Positions 55,119 through 64,000 of a DNA stretch of 64,000 bases are shown in pieces. The notes below the pieces were generated by a model. That model was not told the DNA's origin and searched no databases. It worked only from the letters and a program-made list of their open reading frames with translations. Position numbers and translations under genes: made by a program. Origin of the DNA: Phymatolithon calcareum (taxonomy: Eukaryota; Rhodophyta; Florideophyceae; Hapalidiales); assembly GCA_977006965.1 (NCBI GenBank), contig OZ345353.1, positions 2,976,001 to 3,040,000 of the forward strand, given 5' to 3'. Within the stretch, counting starts at the first letter, position 1. Every line of letters begins with the position of its first letter.

Positions 55119-55688
55119 ATGGCTGGGTCTTCTGAGGAATCCCCAAATGACCTCATCAAAACGTTCCAGATACTGGATAACGTTGCTGCCATTTTGGCAA
55201 TGGTTCTAGACGGTGCGGACGCAGCAAGCGTCTCCCCTGCAGTTGCCAAGTTGCACGCCCGCTTTCAGCGCTGCGAGTCCGTGCTCGACAATCTTCCCGG
55301 TGGCGACATGTCCAAGGACGAACAGGAGGAAAAAATCAAGTTGTTACGTGAATCAATTGCGCGACGCAGGCAAATGGTTGCAAAATATGCCAATCTTGGA
55401 ATCCTTCACCAAATTGCTGCTTCAGGTGCAGGTCAGATGGGCCTACCAAGTGTTTCTCCAAATTCTATGCCTGGAAGCGCTGGAACATTTCCACCATCTA
55501 TGTCGCAGGCGATGGACTTCTCTAGTGCTCCTTCATCAGGAGGAATGATGTCAGCAAGTGCGGATCATCAATTGTTTTTCGCGTCTATGGCACAAGGCCA
55601 TATGGGTTCTAGCGGGTTAACTCCAACATCGTCTAATCTCGGTGATAAAAATTCGCGGGGCAAGGGACTGGACCATATGGAACTCTAG
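55119..55688 (+). CDS. MED9: Mediator complex subunit 9-like protein
   Basis: 189 residues. About residues 7-98 form two helices with the Med9 pattern: IKTFQILDNVAAILAMVL, then LHARFQRCESVLDNLPGGD, SKDEQEEKIKLLRESI and RRRQMVAKYANLG. The order and spacing are those I know from human and plant MED9 (a FQ..R...LPG..S.EEQ core, then KY). The tail is Gly/Ser/Met/Pro-rich and probably disordered. Med9 sits in the middle module of Mediator and helps link activators to RNA polymerase II. An upstream ATG at 55086 opens a short out-of-frame uORF overlapping the start, which may lower translation. The 5' fragment duplicate is at 13070. Confidence 0.78.
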   Translation: MAGSSEESPNDLIKTFQILDNVAAILAMVLDGADAASVSPAVAKLHARFQRCESVLDNLPGGDMSKDEQEEKIKLLRESIARRRQMVAKYANLGILHQIAASGAGQMGLPSVSPNSMPGSAGTFPPSMSQAMDFSSAPSSGGMMSASADHQLFFASMAQGHMGSSGLTPTSSNLGDKNSRGKGLDHMEL

Positions 55689-56109
55689 GCACACCTTCCG
55701 CTCCACGGCCAGCGGTGGATTCCTGTTGAATCTTTTTGAAAATAATGTCGGTTAAAATATTTCGAAATTCCCTATTCTAACCTTCTGCCTGACACAGTAT
55801 AGTATTACTGTCTTGACCGTTATTACCGAACTGTTGAACGACCGACCGACCGAACGACCGAACGACACCAGCCCGAAGGTATGAGCAACTAACGTATTGC
55901 CGCGACTATATTTGTACCTCGCGCTTGACCTAATACGTTGCGCGCAAACTTGGCGCACACAAGTTGCCCGACGCATTACAACACACATTGGCAAATGCAC
56001 AACTCTATCAAGTGCTAACCTAAACCAGTCCGCTGCTCACCTTCCTTATACATACACCGGCTGCATAGCAGGTCTACCACTGCCTCGCCTTGCATGCCAT
56101 TCCTCCGCA

Positions 56110-56649
56110 ATGGGGGCGTGTATGTCAAGTCGCGCCTCCCCTTCTTCATATGTTGTTCTTCTTGTCGGGCTTGACGCGTCCGGTTCCACCACCATATTGT
56201 ACGAGCTTGCGCAAGGCAAGTATCTGCGCACCATTCCAACGCTTGGTTCCATTAGGGAGCATGTTGTCTTCGAGGGAGTGCATATGGAATGCTGGGATAT
56301 TGGCGGTCAGGAGTCTCTTCGTCCGTTGTGGCTCAAGTATGTTCCCGAGGCGAATGGCGTTATTTTTGTCGTCGATTCTACCGATCATGCTCGTTTTGAG
56401 CGCGCTGGCGACGAAATTTCCAAACTTCTTGGGCGCAAGAAGGCTTTGCGCAACGTTCCTCTTCTAATTTATGCAAACAAACAAGACCTTCCCAATGCAT
56501 TGCCAGTTGAACATATCAAAAAGTGTGTGAATATCAAGACCCTGGGTTCTGAACTTGTCGGCGTATTTCCTTGTTCTGTTCTTGACCAAGAATCTTTGAC
56601 GGAAGGAATGCAGTGGTTCACCGCCAAGCTGACCGGTCGACGATCCTAG
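56110..56649 (+). CDS. Arf/Arl-family small GTPase with degenerate P-loop
   Basis: 179 residues, normal Arf length. The start at ATG 56110 gives MGACMSSR, a good N-myristoylation signal with a nearby Cys. G1 reads GLDASGSTT at residues 20-28: the invariant P-loop lysine (GxxxxGKT) is Ser26. Switch I TIPTLGSIRE, G3 WDIGGQESLRPLW (residues 62-74, Gln67 kept) and G4 NKQDLPNA (123-130) are canonical. The G5 SAL region is CSVLD. Arf-like proteins recruit effectors to membranes when GTP-bound. Losing the lysine usually cripples nucleotide binding, so this may be a divergent or constitutively altered form. Subfamily not determined. An ORF extension upstream to 55897 is not needed. Confidence 0.88.
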   Translation: MGACMSSRASPSSYVVLLVGLDASGSTTILYELAQGKYLRTIPTLGSIREHVVFEGVHMECWDIGGQESLRPLWLKYVPEANGVIFVVDSTDHARFERAGDEISKLLGRKKALRNVPLLIYANKQDLPNALPVEHIKKCVNIKTLGSELVGVFPCSVLDQESLTEGMQWFTAKLTGRRS

Positions 56650-56780
56650 TGAGAGCAACGTATGGTGTTCTTGTCTCACAAAAACTGGATTCCGAATGCA
56701 TTCTGTCTGTTCTTAGGTTCGTGGCCGGTTCATTTTGTACGACGAGCGGACTTTGTTGGTAGGGCTTTTTCTTGGTCAGA

Positions 56781-57839
56781 CTAACGCCAGGTTTTGGCGT
56801 TCCTAGGTATTGCGTGCTTCAAGAAAGTTAATTCTTTTGTCACCCTTTTTTCTGCCTCCTCTAGTGCGCAATAATCCAGCTGCGAGAACTTTGCAATTTG
56901 TGTCTCTTGCAGAGAGCGGCATTTCAAAGTTTTCAAATCAAATGGGATATCGTACTTCCATCGTGGTCGTCCAATTTTAATACTTCTCATCAAGTCGCGG
57001 TCAGTTGAGAAAAAGAACTTATTCTGTGCAATTTCTTCATGCAACTTAACACTTTTCACTTCGCTTTCCGAAACAAGCGGTCGAAGCTTGCAAATTTTGT
57101 TCAGGGCGTTCTTGAGGTTAAACTTGTGGATCTGTTTTCCCATCATGATAGGGATTTCAATTGACCGCTTGTGAATTGCAGTGGTGGTCTGAATGCCAAA
57201 GCAAACTCGCACGGTAGTGCTGACTGATGTTAAGCGAATTACTTCCCGGGAAATCAAACGCATATTGCGTTGCACAGATATTACTTCTGCGTCTCTCGGC
57301 GTGTTGAAGAAAAGAGAAAAATCGCACAAAGGTGTGTCAACTTGAACAGGCTTCAACCATCTTCTTGAAAAATACGTCAAGTTACTAAGAGGTTGCACCG
57401 CATCCGAAAATGACACCAGTTTGGAGGCAGTTCTAGTAATGGAGAGCGGCTCTTCTCCTCCAGGCATTTTGGCAGCTGTCTCCAGAACAGTCGCTGTCCG
57501 CTCGATTACTCTTCCGTGTCGATAATCTTCGCTCTTTTGAAGCATTATGGCTGGTATTCGTACTCGAAAACATAGCAAGTATTTCGGTTCAACACGGGTG
57601 TACAACGGTTGAATCGAAAAGTCGAACAGGGAAATCGGACACAAGCTCTGGAAAAGGCACGAAGGTTTAGCGTTCAAGACACTTTCCGCGCAGGTACTCG
57701 TCATGAATATACCCGACAGTCCCTGGAAGGGAGACATTCGCTTTGCCCGAGTCTTCGTGCACGTGCCTCCAAATGACGATAAGGAACTACATTCGCGAGA
57801 CATTTGTAAAGAAGGAAGCGCGTACAAATGGCGGTACAT
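56781..57839 (-). CDS. Conserved-looking protein of unknown function
   Basis: A 352-codon minus frame from the ATG at 57837-57839 (a GTG lies 13 codons upstream; later in-frame ATGs at MSREC and MLQKSEDY are alternatives). No signal peptide or membrane segment. Composition is ordinary for a soluble protein. The middle includes LKPVQVDTPLCDFSLFFNTPRDAEVIS and the end is basic (IKIGRPRWKYDIPF; EEAEKRVTKELTFLK). I do not recognise the family. It faces the large spliced gene on the other strand, with about 115 bp between starts, implying a shared bidirectional promoter. The N-terminal 70 residues have weaker coding character and may be non-coding. Confidence 0.55.
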   Translation of the reverse strand: MYRHLYALPSLQMSRECSSLSSFGGTCTKTRAKRMSPFQGLSGIFMTSTCAESVLNAKPSCLFQSLCPISLFDFSIQPLYTRVEPKYLLCFRVRIPAIMLQKSEDYRHGRVIERTATVLETAAKMPGGEEPLSITRTASKLVSFSDAVQPLSNLTYFSRRWLKPVQVDTPLCDFSLFFNTPRDAEVISVQRNMRLISREVIRLTSVSTTVRVCFGIQTTTAIHKRSIEIPIMMGKQIHKFNLKNALNKICKLRPLVSESEVKSVKLHEEIAQNKFFFSTDRDLMRSIKIGRPRWKYDIPFDLKTLKCRSLQETQIAKFSQLDYCALEEAEKRVTKELTFLKHAIPRNAKTWR

Positions 57840-57953
57840 GAAAAGGTGCGATGCCACATCAACACGCCTTGTAGGCACTTTTCTGTTGCCACTTTCTCAC
57901 AATTCTTTTCCATTTCCGTCTTCTGCAGGTTTTTGTTCCCTCCGTCCCTCCTC

Positions 57954-60900
57954 ATGGTCAAGCTTTTGGAGAGAAACACTGTGAAAACGTACGAAAGCCT
58001 CTCATTATGTGATGTTTTTCAGCAGCACTTGCGTGCTTGTCAATCGCTGACTGATAATCACGAGCAAATGAAATACAAGCGAAGCGTCACCGATGGCCGA
58101 AGTGACTGGGTCCGATTCGTTGAAGGAATGTGTTCCTCTGATTCTACCTATATTCAGTTTCATCAAGACCCTGCATGTCTTCCTGGGCCTCTATTACCAA
58201 GAAGAACGGGTATGAGGCTTGAACAACAACTGGCTTTGGAATGCTTACCGAAGAAGGACTGTAATCATTCATGCCATGGTTCTACTATCGCCCCCATCCA
58301 CTCGTACGTTGACGAACCACATGCCACTATGTCAACTTTTGTTTATCGAATATGCCGCCTACTCATTCGATTTTGTTGTCGCGCTTGTTTTTTCTTGCAG
58401 AAGTATGTGGTTTGACGCAGAGCACATCAAAGGCATTTTGAATGACGCCATTGTTTTTCAAGAAATACGAACTATCGATGGAATAATAGAAGAGCGTCTT
58501 GGTATTTCCAATTCTGTTCAACACCCATTTTTGCAAGCACCGACAGCTCGACGCAGTTCGACTCAAGACTGGTATGTAGTATTTCAGATGGGCTGTATCA
58601 TGCGGCAAATGTCTTGGAGAAACCGGGTAGTGCCAGGAATTTTCAAACTCCTCCCAGGTTTCTCGACTGCTGATTCTCAACGATCGTCGACATTGTTGAC
58701 AACCATGAGCTTTTCTCAATTTACTGAACGAAATCAGGACCCAAAACGAGATGTGAACGCCCTTTGGAGAACATGCAGAGTTGAGCCGGTGCGACGTGCA
58801 ATCAGGGATGGACAAGACTTGTCGCGACGTTCTTGCACGGGAAATGATGTTTTGGTTTCTTTTGAAGCGCAGGACTGCGGCAATTCTAAAATTGAAGTAC
58901 CTGTCTTGCGTCAGTTCCAGGGAGAAACGGATTCGATGTCAGTTTTGAGAGACACGATACTTTCGCAGACTCAGGCGAAATGGCGGCTTTGCTCCGCTCC
59001 TGGCAATATTTCGGCAACGAATGATATTAAGGATTTTTGTTCGCAAGACCATGTGAACAACAGAAGATGGCATCAAGGCCCCAAGGATATTATGACTAGG
59101 TGCAGCCCACTTCAAGATCCGCGAAGATTTGGTTTAATTTCGCAATTCGAGGTCAAATTCCAGAAGGTTTCTTTTTCCCCGAGCGCAGAAGATATTGTCG
59201 AGAAAAGCTTGAATGAGACTTTAATTCACGCTGGGCTCAGAAGGCAGAGCGTTGCAGGGGACAAGCACTTCGAGCATTTGTATCAACTTTCTCAAGTCGA
59301 AGCCCGGAAAAACCACTCGTTTAAGCTCAAGTTTCTAGACGTTGTCGAACTGCAGTACGACCCACCGCAGAAGCGTTCCTCGCCCCCAATTGAATTGATG
59401 ATACATCCCAGGGGTTATACTCCACCAATACAGGGCTTGCTGAACGCTTTAGTACCACGGAATGGAGAAGCACGTGATAGCGAAGCACAGAAGATCGACA
59501 AACCGAGCGACGATGAAGCGAATGTTTCCAATTTTGGCCTATTAGATACAGATATTGAGGGTGACGGCCTAATGGATATCCCCGTCGAATTGACGGCAGC
59601 GGACAGCTCTTGTCATCTTCAGAGTTTTGAAACTTTTGCACAAACGTGTATTGTTTCGAAATCACAAGACTATTCCCCAAGCCGGCTTCCGCCAGGAAAA
59701 CTGCTCAAGCCTCGTCTACTAAGTCGTGAGCAAGATGTGCGTAAGAATTTGGCTGAAGAAAACTCTCTTAAGGTACCAGAAAGGTTGATTTGCCGTCCTT
59801 GGATGTTGGAACTTGCGCAAGCATGTATCCAAGAAGATCATGCCGCAATTTATATGCCATCTCCTCTGTCTTGTATGCCGAGTTTATCTATTGTCGCTCA
59901 TACGTTACTCTCCAAGATTGATGAAGACTTTCGCGTGCTGATATTATGTCTGGGCAATCCGAACATACCTTTGAGTGTCAAAAACTACTTCAGTTATATT
60001 TTTGGCGATGACTACCTCGTTGCAGTCTATGATCAAACGCTTTCGAACGAGGAAGACGGGGATCAAGAAGGGCAGAAGAAATTGGAGATTTCAAGAATAC
60101 TCATCACGAACGCCGCAGATGCTCCAACTGGACAGTCTTTTCCTCTTCTCTTCGTGCTACTGGACAGTGCTGCAGAAGTTGGTGACAATCATTTGGGCAA
60201 GAGCATTAAATTGCTCTCGAAAAGTTCACCATGGACAGAGAACAAGCAAATGATTTTCATCGCACCTTACCGATCGCTCGTCAGTTGCGCCGACTTTCAC
60301 GTTCATGCACAAGCGCTGATGAAATCGATGCATGTCGCGAAAGCCATACTGTGTAATTCCGGAAACGAGGAAATTAGGGCATGTCTCACTTTGTCAAGAC
60401 TTGAGAACTTACTACTGGTACCATCAAGAACGGCAAGCAACGCCATACGCATTATTGACAAAAAGGCAAAGCAAATTATGAGTACTACACCCAAAATCGA
60501 TACATCGAGACCCAATCTGCGAGGCAGTGCCGAACGGAATTTGTTGAAAAGCATGACACTCAGCTTTTTGGAAGATAGAATTGATGGTACATTGAAGAGC
60601 AAAGACGTGCAGCGACAAAGGGTCTGGATGGAGCTGCATACCTTGCGACATGCGCGATCGTACGCCTTATACGATGGTGTTAGCGCTGCTGTTTCATTTT
60701 TGACAAATGCGTTATCACGTTTTCGCGGGGAGACATCGCAGGAATTGCTGGGCGCATTAAGGGACCTGAAGGCAGAAGCCGATCATGAGCAGAAATCTGA
60801 GAAGAAGAACCACCCGGTTGTCAAGGCAATTCGAAAGCTGCTCATAAGTGAGGAACAAAAGATGAAGGAAGCAGAAAGAGCCGTATCACGGTTGTGGATG

Positions 60901-61662
60901 TGTCAAACGTTTTCACCATTGGTGATCACAGAGTCAGACGTGATGATGAGTGGAATAATGAACGGCGTGGATAACATGATGGAGCACGATACTGCCGAGC
61001 GAGGGGAAACTGCAGTGTGTCTATTGGAGTCGCTGCGCTCTGAAAGGGTATTCGCGGAATCACAGCTCCCGTTTTTGAATCGCTACTCCCATGTCTTCTA
61101 CGTAAGCATGGACCGCACTGGTCAAGATGCGCTCGGACGCTTACCATCTTGGATTCTCAGCGTGTGGTATGCTGGCGGTCTACGACTTGTGAACATTTCC
61201 GTGGATGAGACTCGTTGCGCTGCAGATGCAATTGAGGCTGGGGAGTCATGGTTTGAAAGCCTACGACAACGGGTAGTGCAGGAGACTGGAAATCGTGGCG
61301 CTAAGCAGGGCTTCATTACCACTCAGCTGCCTTGTCCACCACTTGAAGTGGCCGATGTGGATGCGGTGATGACAACGCCAAGCACGTATATTGAAAGGAT
61401 TGACGATTTCAGCACAAGTCCGGCACCTGAGTTGAGATTCCCCGAAAGTTACATTCTCGCGTTTGCCACGGATGATGATTTGAGAAAAGCAATTTGGGAG
61501 CAACTGAACAACCGACAAAGTTCAATCGGTGAGAGCAAAGTGATTCTGCGCGCACAAATCAGCGTTTCCCGTGGCAATACGGCAGTGACAAGAATAGCGT
61601 GCGCCATAGCAATGGACGAGAAACTGCGCCGTATCGTTTCTGTCCGCTTTACTTTCTGTTAG
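57954..61662 (+). CDS. Large protein of unknown function, two exons, possibly a degenerate helicase-like fold
   Basis: Exon 1 is 57954-58303, the intron 58304-58400 (GTACGT...TTTTTCTTGCAG, 97 bp), exon 2 58401-61662; total 1203 residues. The phase fits exactly (TC|A). The N-terminal third is long and variable. Residues of about 60.0-60.4 kb (RPWMLELAQACIQEDHAAIYMPS..., IVAHTLLSKI, VLILCLGNPNIPL) alternate helices and hydrophobic strands in the rhythm of an SF2 helicase/XPF-type RecA fold, but with no Walker motifs. A Lys/Glu-rich coiled coil follows (60.75-60.9 kb). Meiotic XPF-like proteins of the SHOC1/ZIP2 kind are one idea; not established. No membrane segments. The exon-2 reading upstream of 58401 in its own frame is intron. 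Confidence 0.6.
58304..58400 (+). other. Intron of the large unknown gene
   Basis: 97 bp, donor CACTC|GTACGT, acceptor with a strong pyrimidine tract TTGTTTTTTCTTGCAG. Exon 1 frame 57954-58303 and exon 2 frame join in phase only through this splice. Confidence 0.82.
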
Positions 61663-61687
61663 ACGTGTTGAACAACACTACGCGATA

Positions 61688-62392
61688 TTATGAATTGTTG
61701 CTTATAGAGACGACATCGTCGTGTTTCAGCCCGACGTCATCGTTCATACACAAGGAAGCGGCCTGATTGGCAGCTTCATGATTGAGCGGTACACGGCAGA
61801 TGGGGCAGCAAATCCAGTTCTCGAACGCCTTCTCACGGGCATGAAAAATGATAGTGCTCAAATGCTTTTCTCTCGCATCTCTTGCTGAAACTTGACACGC
61901 GTGAAGTTGGCGGTAGCACTCCGCATGCATAGCATGCCAGCATGGTTCAAGTCTGATACAGGCATTACTCATTGTTCCTCCGAGGTCTACACTTTCAAGG
62001 CAAGCCGGACAAGGATTAGGCTTATTCAACTCAGTAACTCGCTCGCGAATGCGAGTTAACAATTCAATGAGATGCAATGTACCAAGCACCGATTGCTCTC
62101 TGGCGAAGATGAGCAAGTCGCGGTTTAAAGCTTCACGTTGTGCATCATCAAAACCGCGGGAACGAGAGAACACGACACGAGCGGGAACTTTTGGATAACC
62201 GACGTCCACCAGCACAGTCGCATCGATACTGCAGAATATGTGGGATTCATTTGCCGCGACGCAGGGACGTGCAGAGAATTGAATCGTCATTGAAGGGGTT
62301 GCCTGTTTTGTTAGAGAGAGCTCCGATGGATCGTACATGCAGGTCAATAATTCCAACTCGTCAGCAAAATCTTGTTCGGAATAGGCAGACAT
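61688..62392 (-). CDS. RWD-RING E3 ubiquitin ligase, RNF25-like
   Basis: 234 residues. Residues ~5-118 form an RWD domain (ELELLTCMYDPSEL, and GYPKVPARVVF carrying the conserved Tyr-Pro). A RING-type finger follows: Cys128, Cys131, Cys145, Cys151/His153 region, His156, Cys159, then after an insert Cys196 and Cys199 (CCPICR). RWD followed by RING is the arrangement of RNF25 (AO7), an E2-binding ubiquitin ligase of the cytoplasm and nucleus. The insert of about 35 residues between the third and fourth ligand pairs is characteristic of that group. Short compared with animal RNF25, lacking the long C-terminal tail. Convergent with the large gene (26 bp between stops). Confidence 0.8.
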   Translation of the reverse strand: MSAYSEQDFADELELLTCMYDPSELSLTKQATPSMTIQFSARPCVAANESHIFCSIDATVLVDVGYPKVPARVVFSRSRGFDDAQREALNRDLLIFAREQSVLGTLHLIELLTRIRERVTELNKPNPCPACLESVDLGGTMSNACIRLEPCWHAMHAECYRQLHACQVSARDAREKHLSTIIFHAREKAFENWICCPICRVPLNHEAANQAASLCMNDDVGLKHDDVVSISNNS

Positions 62393-63005
62393 TTTCGGCG
62401 ACTAGTCCAAGATGTTCGAATTTGGTGATGCGTCACACCGCAGAAGCGTATCAGAACAGCATTAGGATTAGTTTCTTAATCTGGCCGAAGGGCAAACATT
62501 ATTAGGCGGTCGTCAAAGGCTATACCTTCTGTTGACAAAAGGTATTGAATGAAGGGGTTTCGAATCCATCCAGCGCAGCAATCTGATTGTCGTGCCAACA
62601 ATGACACAAAGTGTGTGATATTGATCATCAATTGAGTGCGGTGCCATAATCGTGATCAAGTTCCGGATGATATGAGATCAAATACCACTGTGGTGCTTCT
62701 GGACCAGTTGGGCCACTCCAAGACCTGCGACATCAAACCAAGCTTGGTGAAAACATCCAACGGGGGCAAAAGGCGCCAGAGTCTATTTTCTGGTTGGTGC
62801 TCTGTCTTCCATCTTCTGTAGGAGAGGCAGGTGACTTATTAATCGTGTCCACAAAAAAGTCCAAGTGTTTCCACAAAGAGCGGGACGTGAACCCCCGTTG
62901 ATTGGGCGAAGGAAAACACTTCTTGACGCTCTAACAATTGTGCTCACCATTGCACACTTACAAGCTTTCACGTGAGCAAGGCCCGTTTCCGCACACCACA
63001 ACAAG
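62393..63005. other. Intergenic, shared upstream region of RNF25-like and ELO genes
   Basis: Both neighbours are divergent. No gene seen. A GTTTCGAATCC at about 62559 looks like a tRNA B box but has no cloverleaf partner. Confidence 0.5.
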
Positions 63006-63833
63006 ATGACCGAGCTTCTCCAAAGCGGCGCACGCTTCTTGCGCGGACTGGACAGCGGACCTGCGACCAAGACAGCCTCTGAGCTGTTGCACGGACCGAA
63101 GGCCGGGCCTGCACATGAGCTCATGCACCCATCGTACGTGGTATGGGGCGTAGCGTTCTATCTCATCGGAAAAATGCTACTGGACGCTTTGTGCAGTTCC
63201 CTCGGCACGCGCGGCAAATCGCTCCCCTTCCGCGTTGTGGCACTGATCCACAACGCACTTCTATGCTCATTTTCCGGAATCACTGCCTACCATACGTGGA
63301 CCATCACCATTGAGCACATGAAGAGAAGCGGTTTGCACTCGACGTATTGCAGTAATGGACTCTGGCAGTCCGGGCTCGGCTACTGGGGATTTTTATTCTA
63401 TCTCAGCAAGTATTGGGAACTACTTGACACAGCATTACTCATCGTCAAGCGTCGTGAACCAAGCTATCTACAGGTCTATCATCATGCCATGACCATTGTG
63501 TGTGCATATTTGCTGCAGAGCAGTCATGCCACGGTGAGCTTTCTCTTTGTCGGACTTAACGCTTCCGTTCACACTATCATGTATGCATACTACGCGCTGA
63601 GTGTTCTGGGCATTCGCATCCCCGGCAAGAGCGCCATCACCACAATGCAGCTCGCGCAATTCATCGGTGGAATTTTCGCGGCGATGCCCATGTTTTGGAT
63701 GCAGCACGGAGAGTGTGCATCAGAGGCGCAGAAGATCGCTGTGGGTGGCATCATCGTGCATGCAGCATATCTGACGTACTTGTTTGCACAGTTCTACAGA
63801 GAAACGTACGGTTCGAAGAAGAAAAAGATGTAA
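63006..63833 (+). CDS. ELO-family very-long-chain/polyunsaturated fatty-acid elongase
   Basis: 275 residues with several membrane helices (about 45-65, 75-97, 118-135, 160-175, 178-200, 205-225, 240-262). Active-site motifs: KYWELLDT (135-142), QVYHH (156-160), and NASVHTIMYAYY (185-196). These enzymes condense malonyl-CoA with an acyl-CoA at the ER membrane, the first step of elongation. The first residue of the His box is Gln, not His, a version frequent in elongases acting on polyunsaturated substrates in protists and fungi. The protein ends KKKKM, with Lys at -3 and -4, a dilysine ER-retrieval signal. Start ATG at 63006 is preceded by AACAAG. Intronless. Confidence 0.93.
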   Translation: MTELLQSGARFLRGLDSGPATKTASELLHGPKAGPAHELMHPSYVVWGVAFYLIGKMLLDALCSSLGTRGKSLPFRVVALIHNALLCSFSGITAYHTWTITIEHMKRSGLHSTYCSNGLWQSGLGYWGFLFYLSKYWELLDTALLIVKRREPSYLQVYHHAMTIVCAYLLQSSHATVSFLFVGLNASVHTIMYAYYALSVLGIRIPGKSAITTMQLAQFIGGIFAAMPMFWMQHGECASEAQKIAVGGIIVHAAYLTYLFAQFYRETYGSKKKKM

Positions 63834-64000
63834 TAGTTGCACTTTGCTCCCGCAAGCCCGCTACCGGAGCTCATGTGGTATCATACGTCGGTAGAAATAG
63901 GGAATATGATCAGATAGTCATGTGAATCCGAGCCACGAGATTGCTGACGCCAGCATTGGTTCAATACTTGAGAAGAATCTCACTTGACTCGAATCTCTCC
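63834..64000. other. Downstream of the ELO gene, nothing recognised
   Basis: About 170 bp to the window edge; presumably 3' UTR and intergenic. Confidence 0.5.

Noticed and set aside
62540-62590. tRNA gene suggested by GTTTCGAATCC
   Set aside because: No pairing T stem, no A box or acceptor stem in register.

Overview
The window reads as a nuclear chromosome segment of a eukaryote with compact, intron-poor genes and many transposons. Evidence: a V-ATPase B subunit, a Cwc25-type splicing factor, a MED9-type Mediator subunit, an Arf-like GTPase, an RWD-RING ubiquitin ligase and an ELO fatty-acid elongase; two short GT-AG introns; LTR retrotransposons, hAT, MULE and foldback elements. My guess for the lineage is an alga, perhaps a red alga, from the gene density, the rare short introns and the QVYHH elongase. 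That is inference; no rRNA or organelle marker is present. || Layout. 1-1.6 kb: a retrotransposon Gag frame with a CCHC knuckle, cut by the window edge. 1.6-8.5 kb: no convincing gene, some decayed coding sequence. 8.5-10.8 kb: a hAT transposon with an exact 8-bp target duplication and three in-frame stops. 10.9-13.2 kb: a decayed direct copy of the VMA2-CWC25-MED9 segment whose intact version lies at 53.1-55.2 kb; it is joined to a fragment of a Tc-toxin gene carrying a solo LTR. 14.3-22.1 kb (minus): one uninterrupted ~2.58-kilo-residue ORF with the full layout of a bacterial Tc toxin A subunit, the most surprising gene here. 22.9-24.5 kb: a DNA transposon with a recognisable empty site in a nearby duplicate. 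26.9-33.6 kb: two near-identical copies of a block holding a small membrane-protein ORF, a divergent gene for a secreted 10-cysteine peptide, and a dead Ty3 integrase-chromodomain fragment. The second peptide gene is split by a very young nonautonomous LTR element that contains a 39/40-bp minisatellite. 34.1-37.7 kb: a foldback element with a second foldback nested in one arm; the inner one carries a captured piece of the membrane-protein ORF. 37.8-42.5 kb: transposon fragments (piggyBac-like, and a hAT with a nested MULE). 42.8-49.3 kb: an almost complete but dead Ty3/gypsy element with 492-bp LTRs and GTGAA target duplication, containing a perfect 129-bp inverted repeat. 49.3-51.6 kb: nothing recognised. 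|| 51.7-63.8 kb is the conserved gene island: VMA2 (+), CWC25 (-), MED9 (+), ARL (+), an unknown gene (-), a large spliced unknown gene (+), an RNF25-like gene (-), an ELO elongase (+). Spacing is a few hundred bases and orientations alternate. These are unrelated housekeeping functions, not an operon. || The accessory half (10-38 kb) holds a foreign-looking toxin-family gene and a duplicated Cys-rich secreted peptide locus, both being duplicated, broken and captured by transposons. All assignments are by eye from protein motifs and repeat alignments; no database search was possible.
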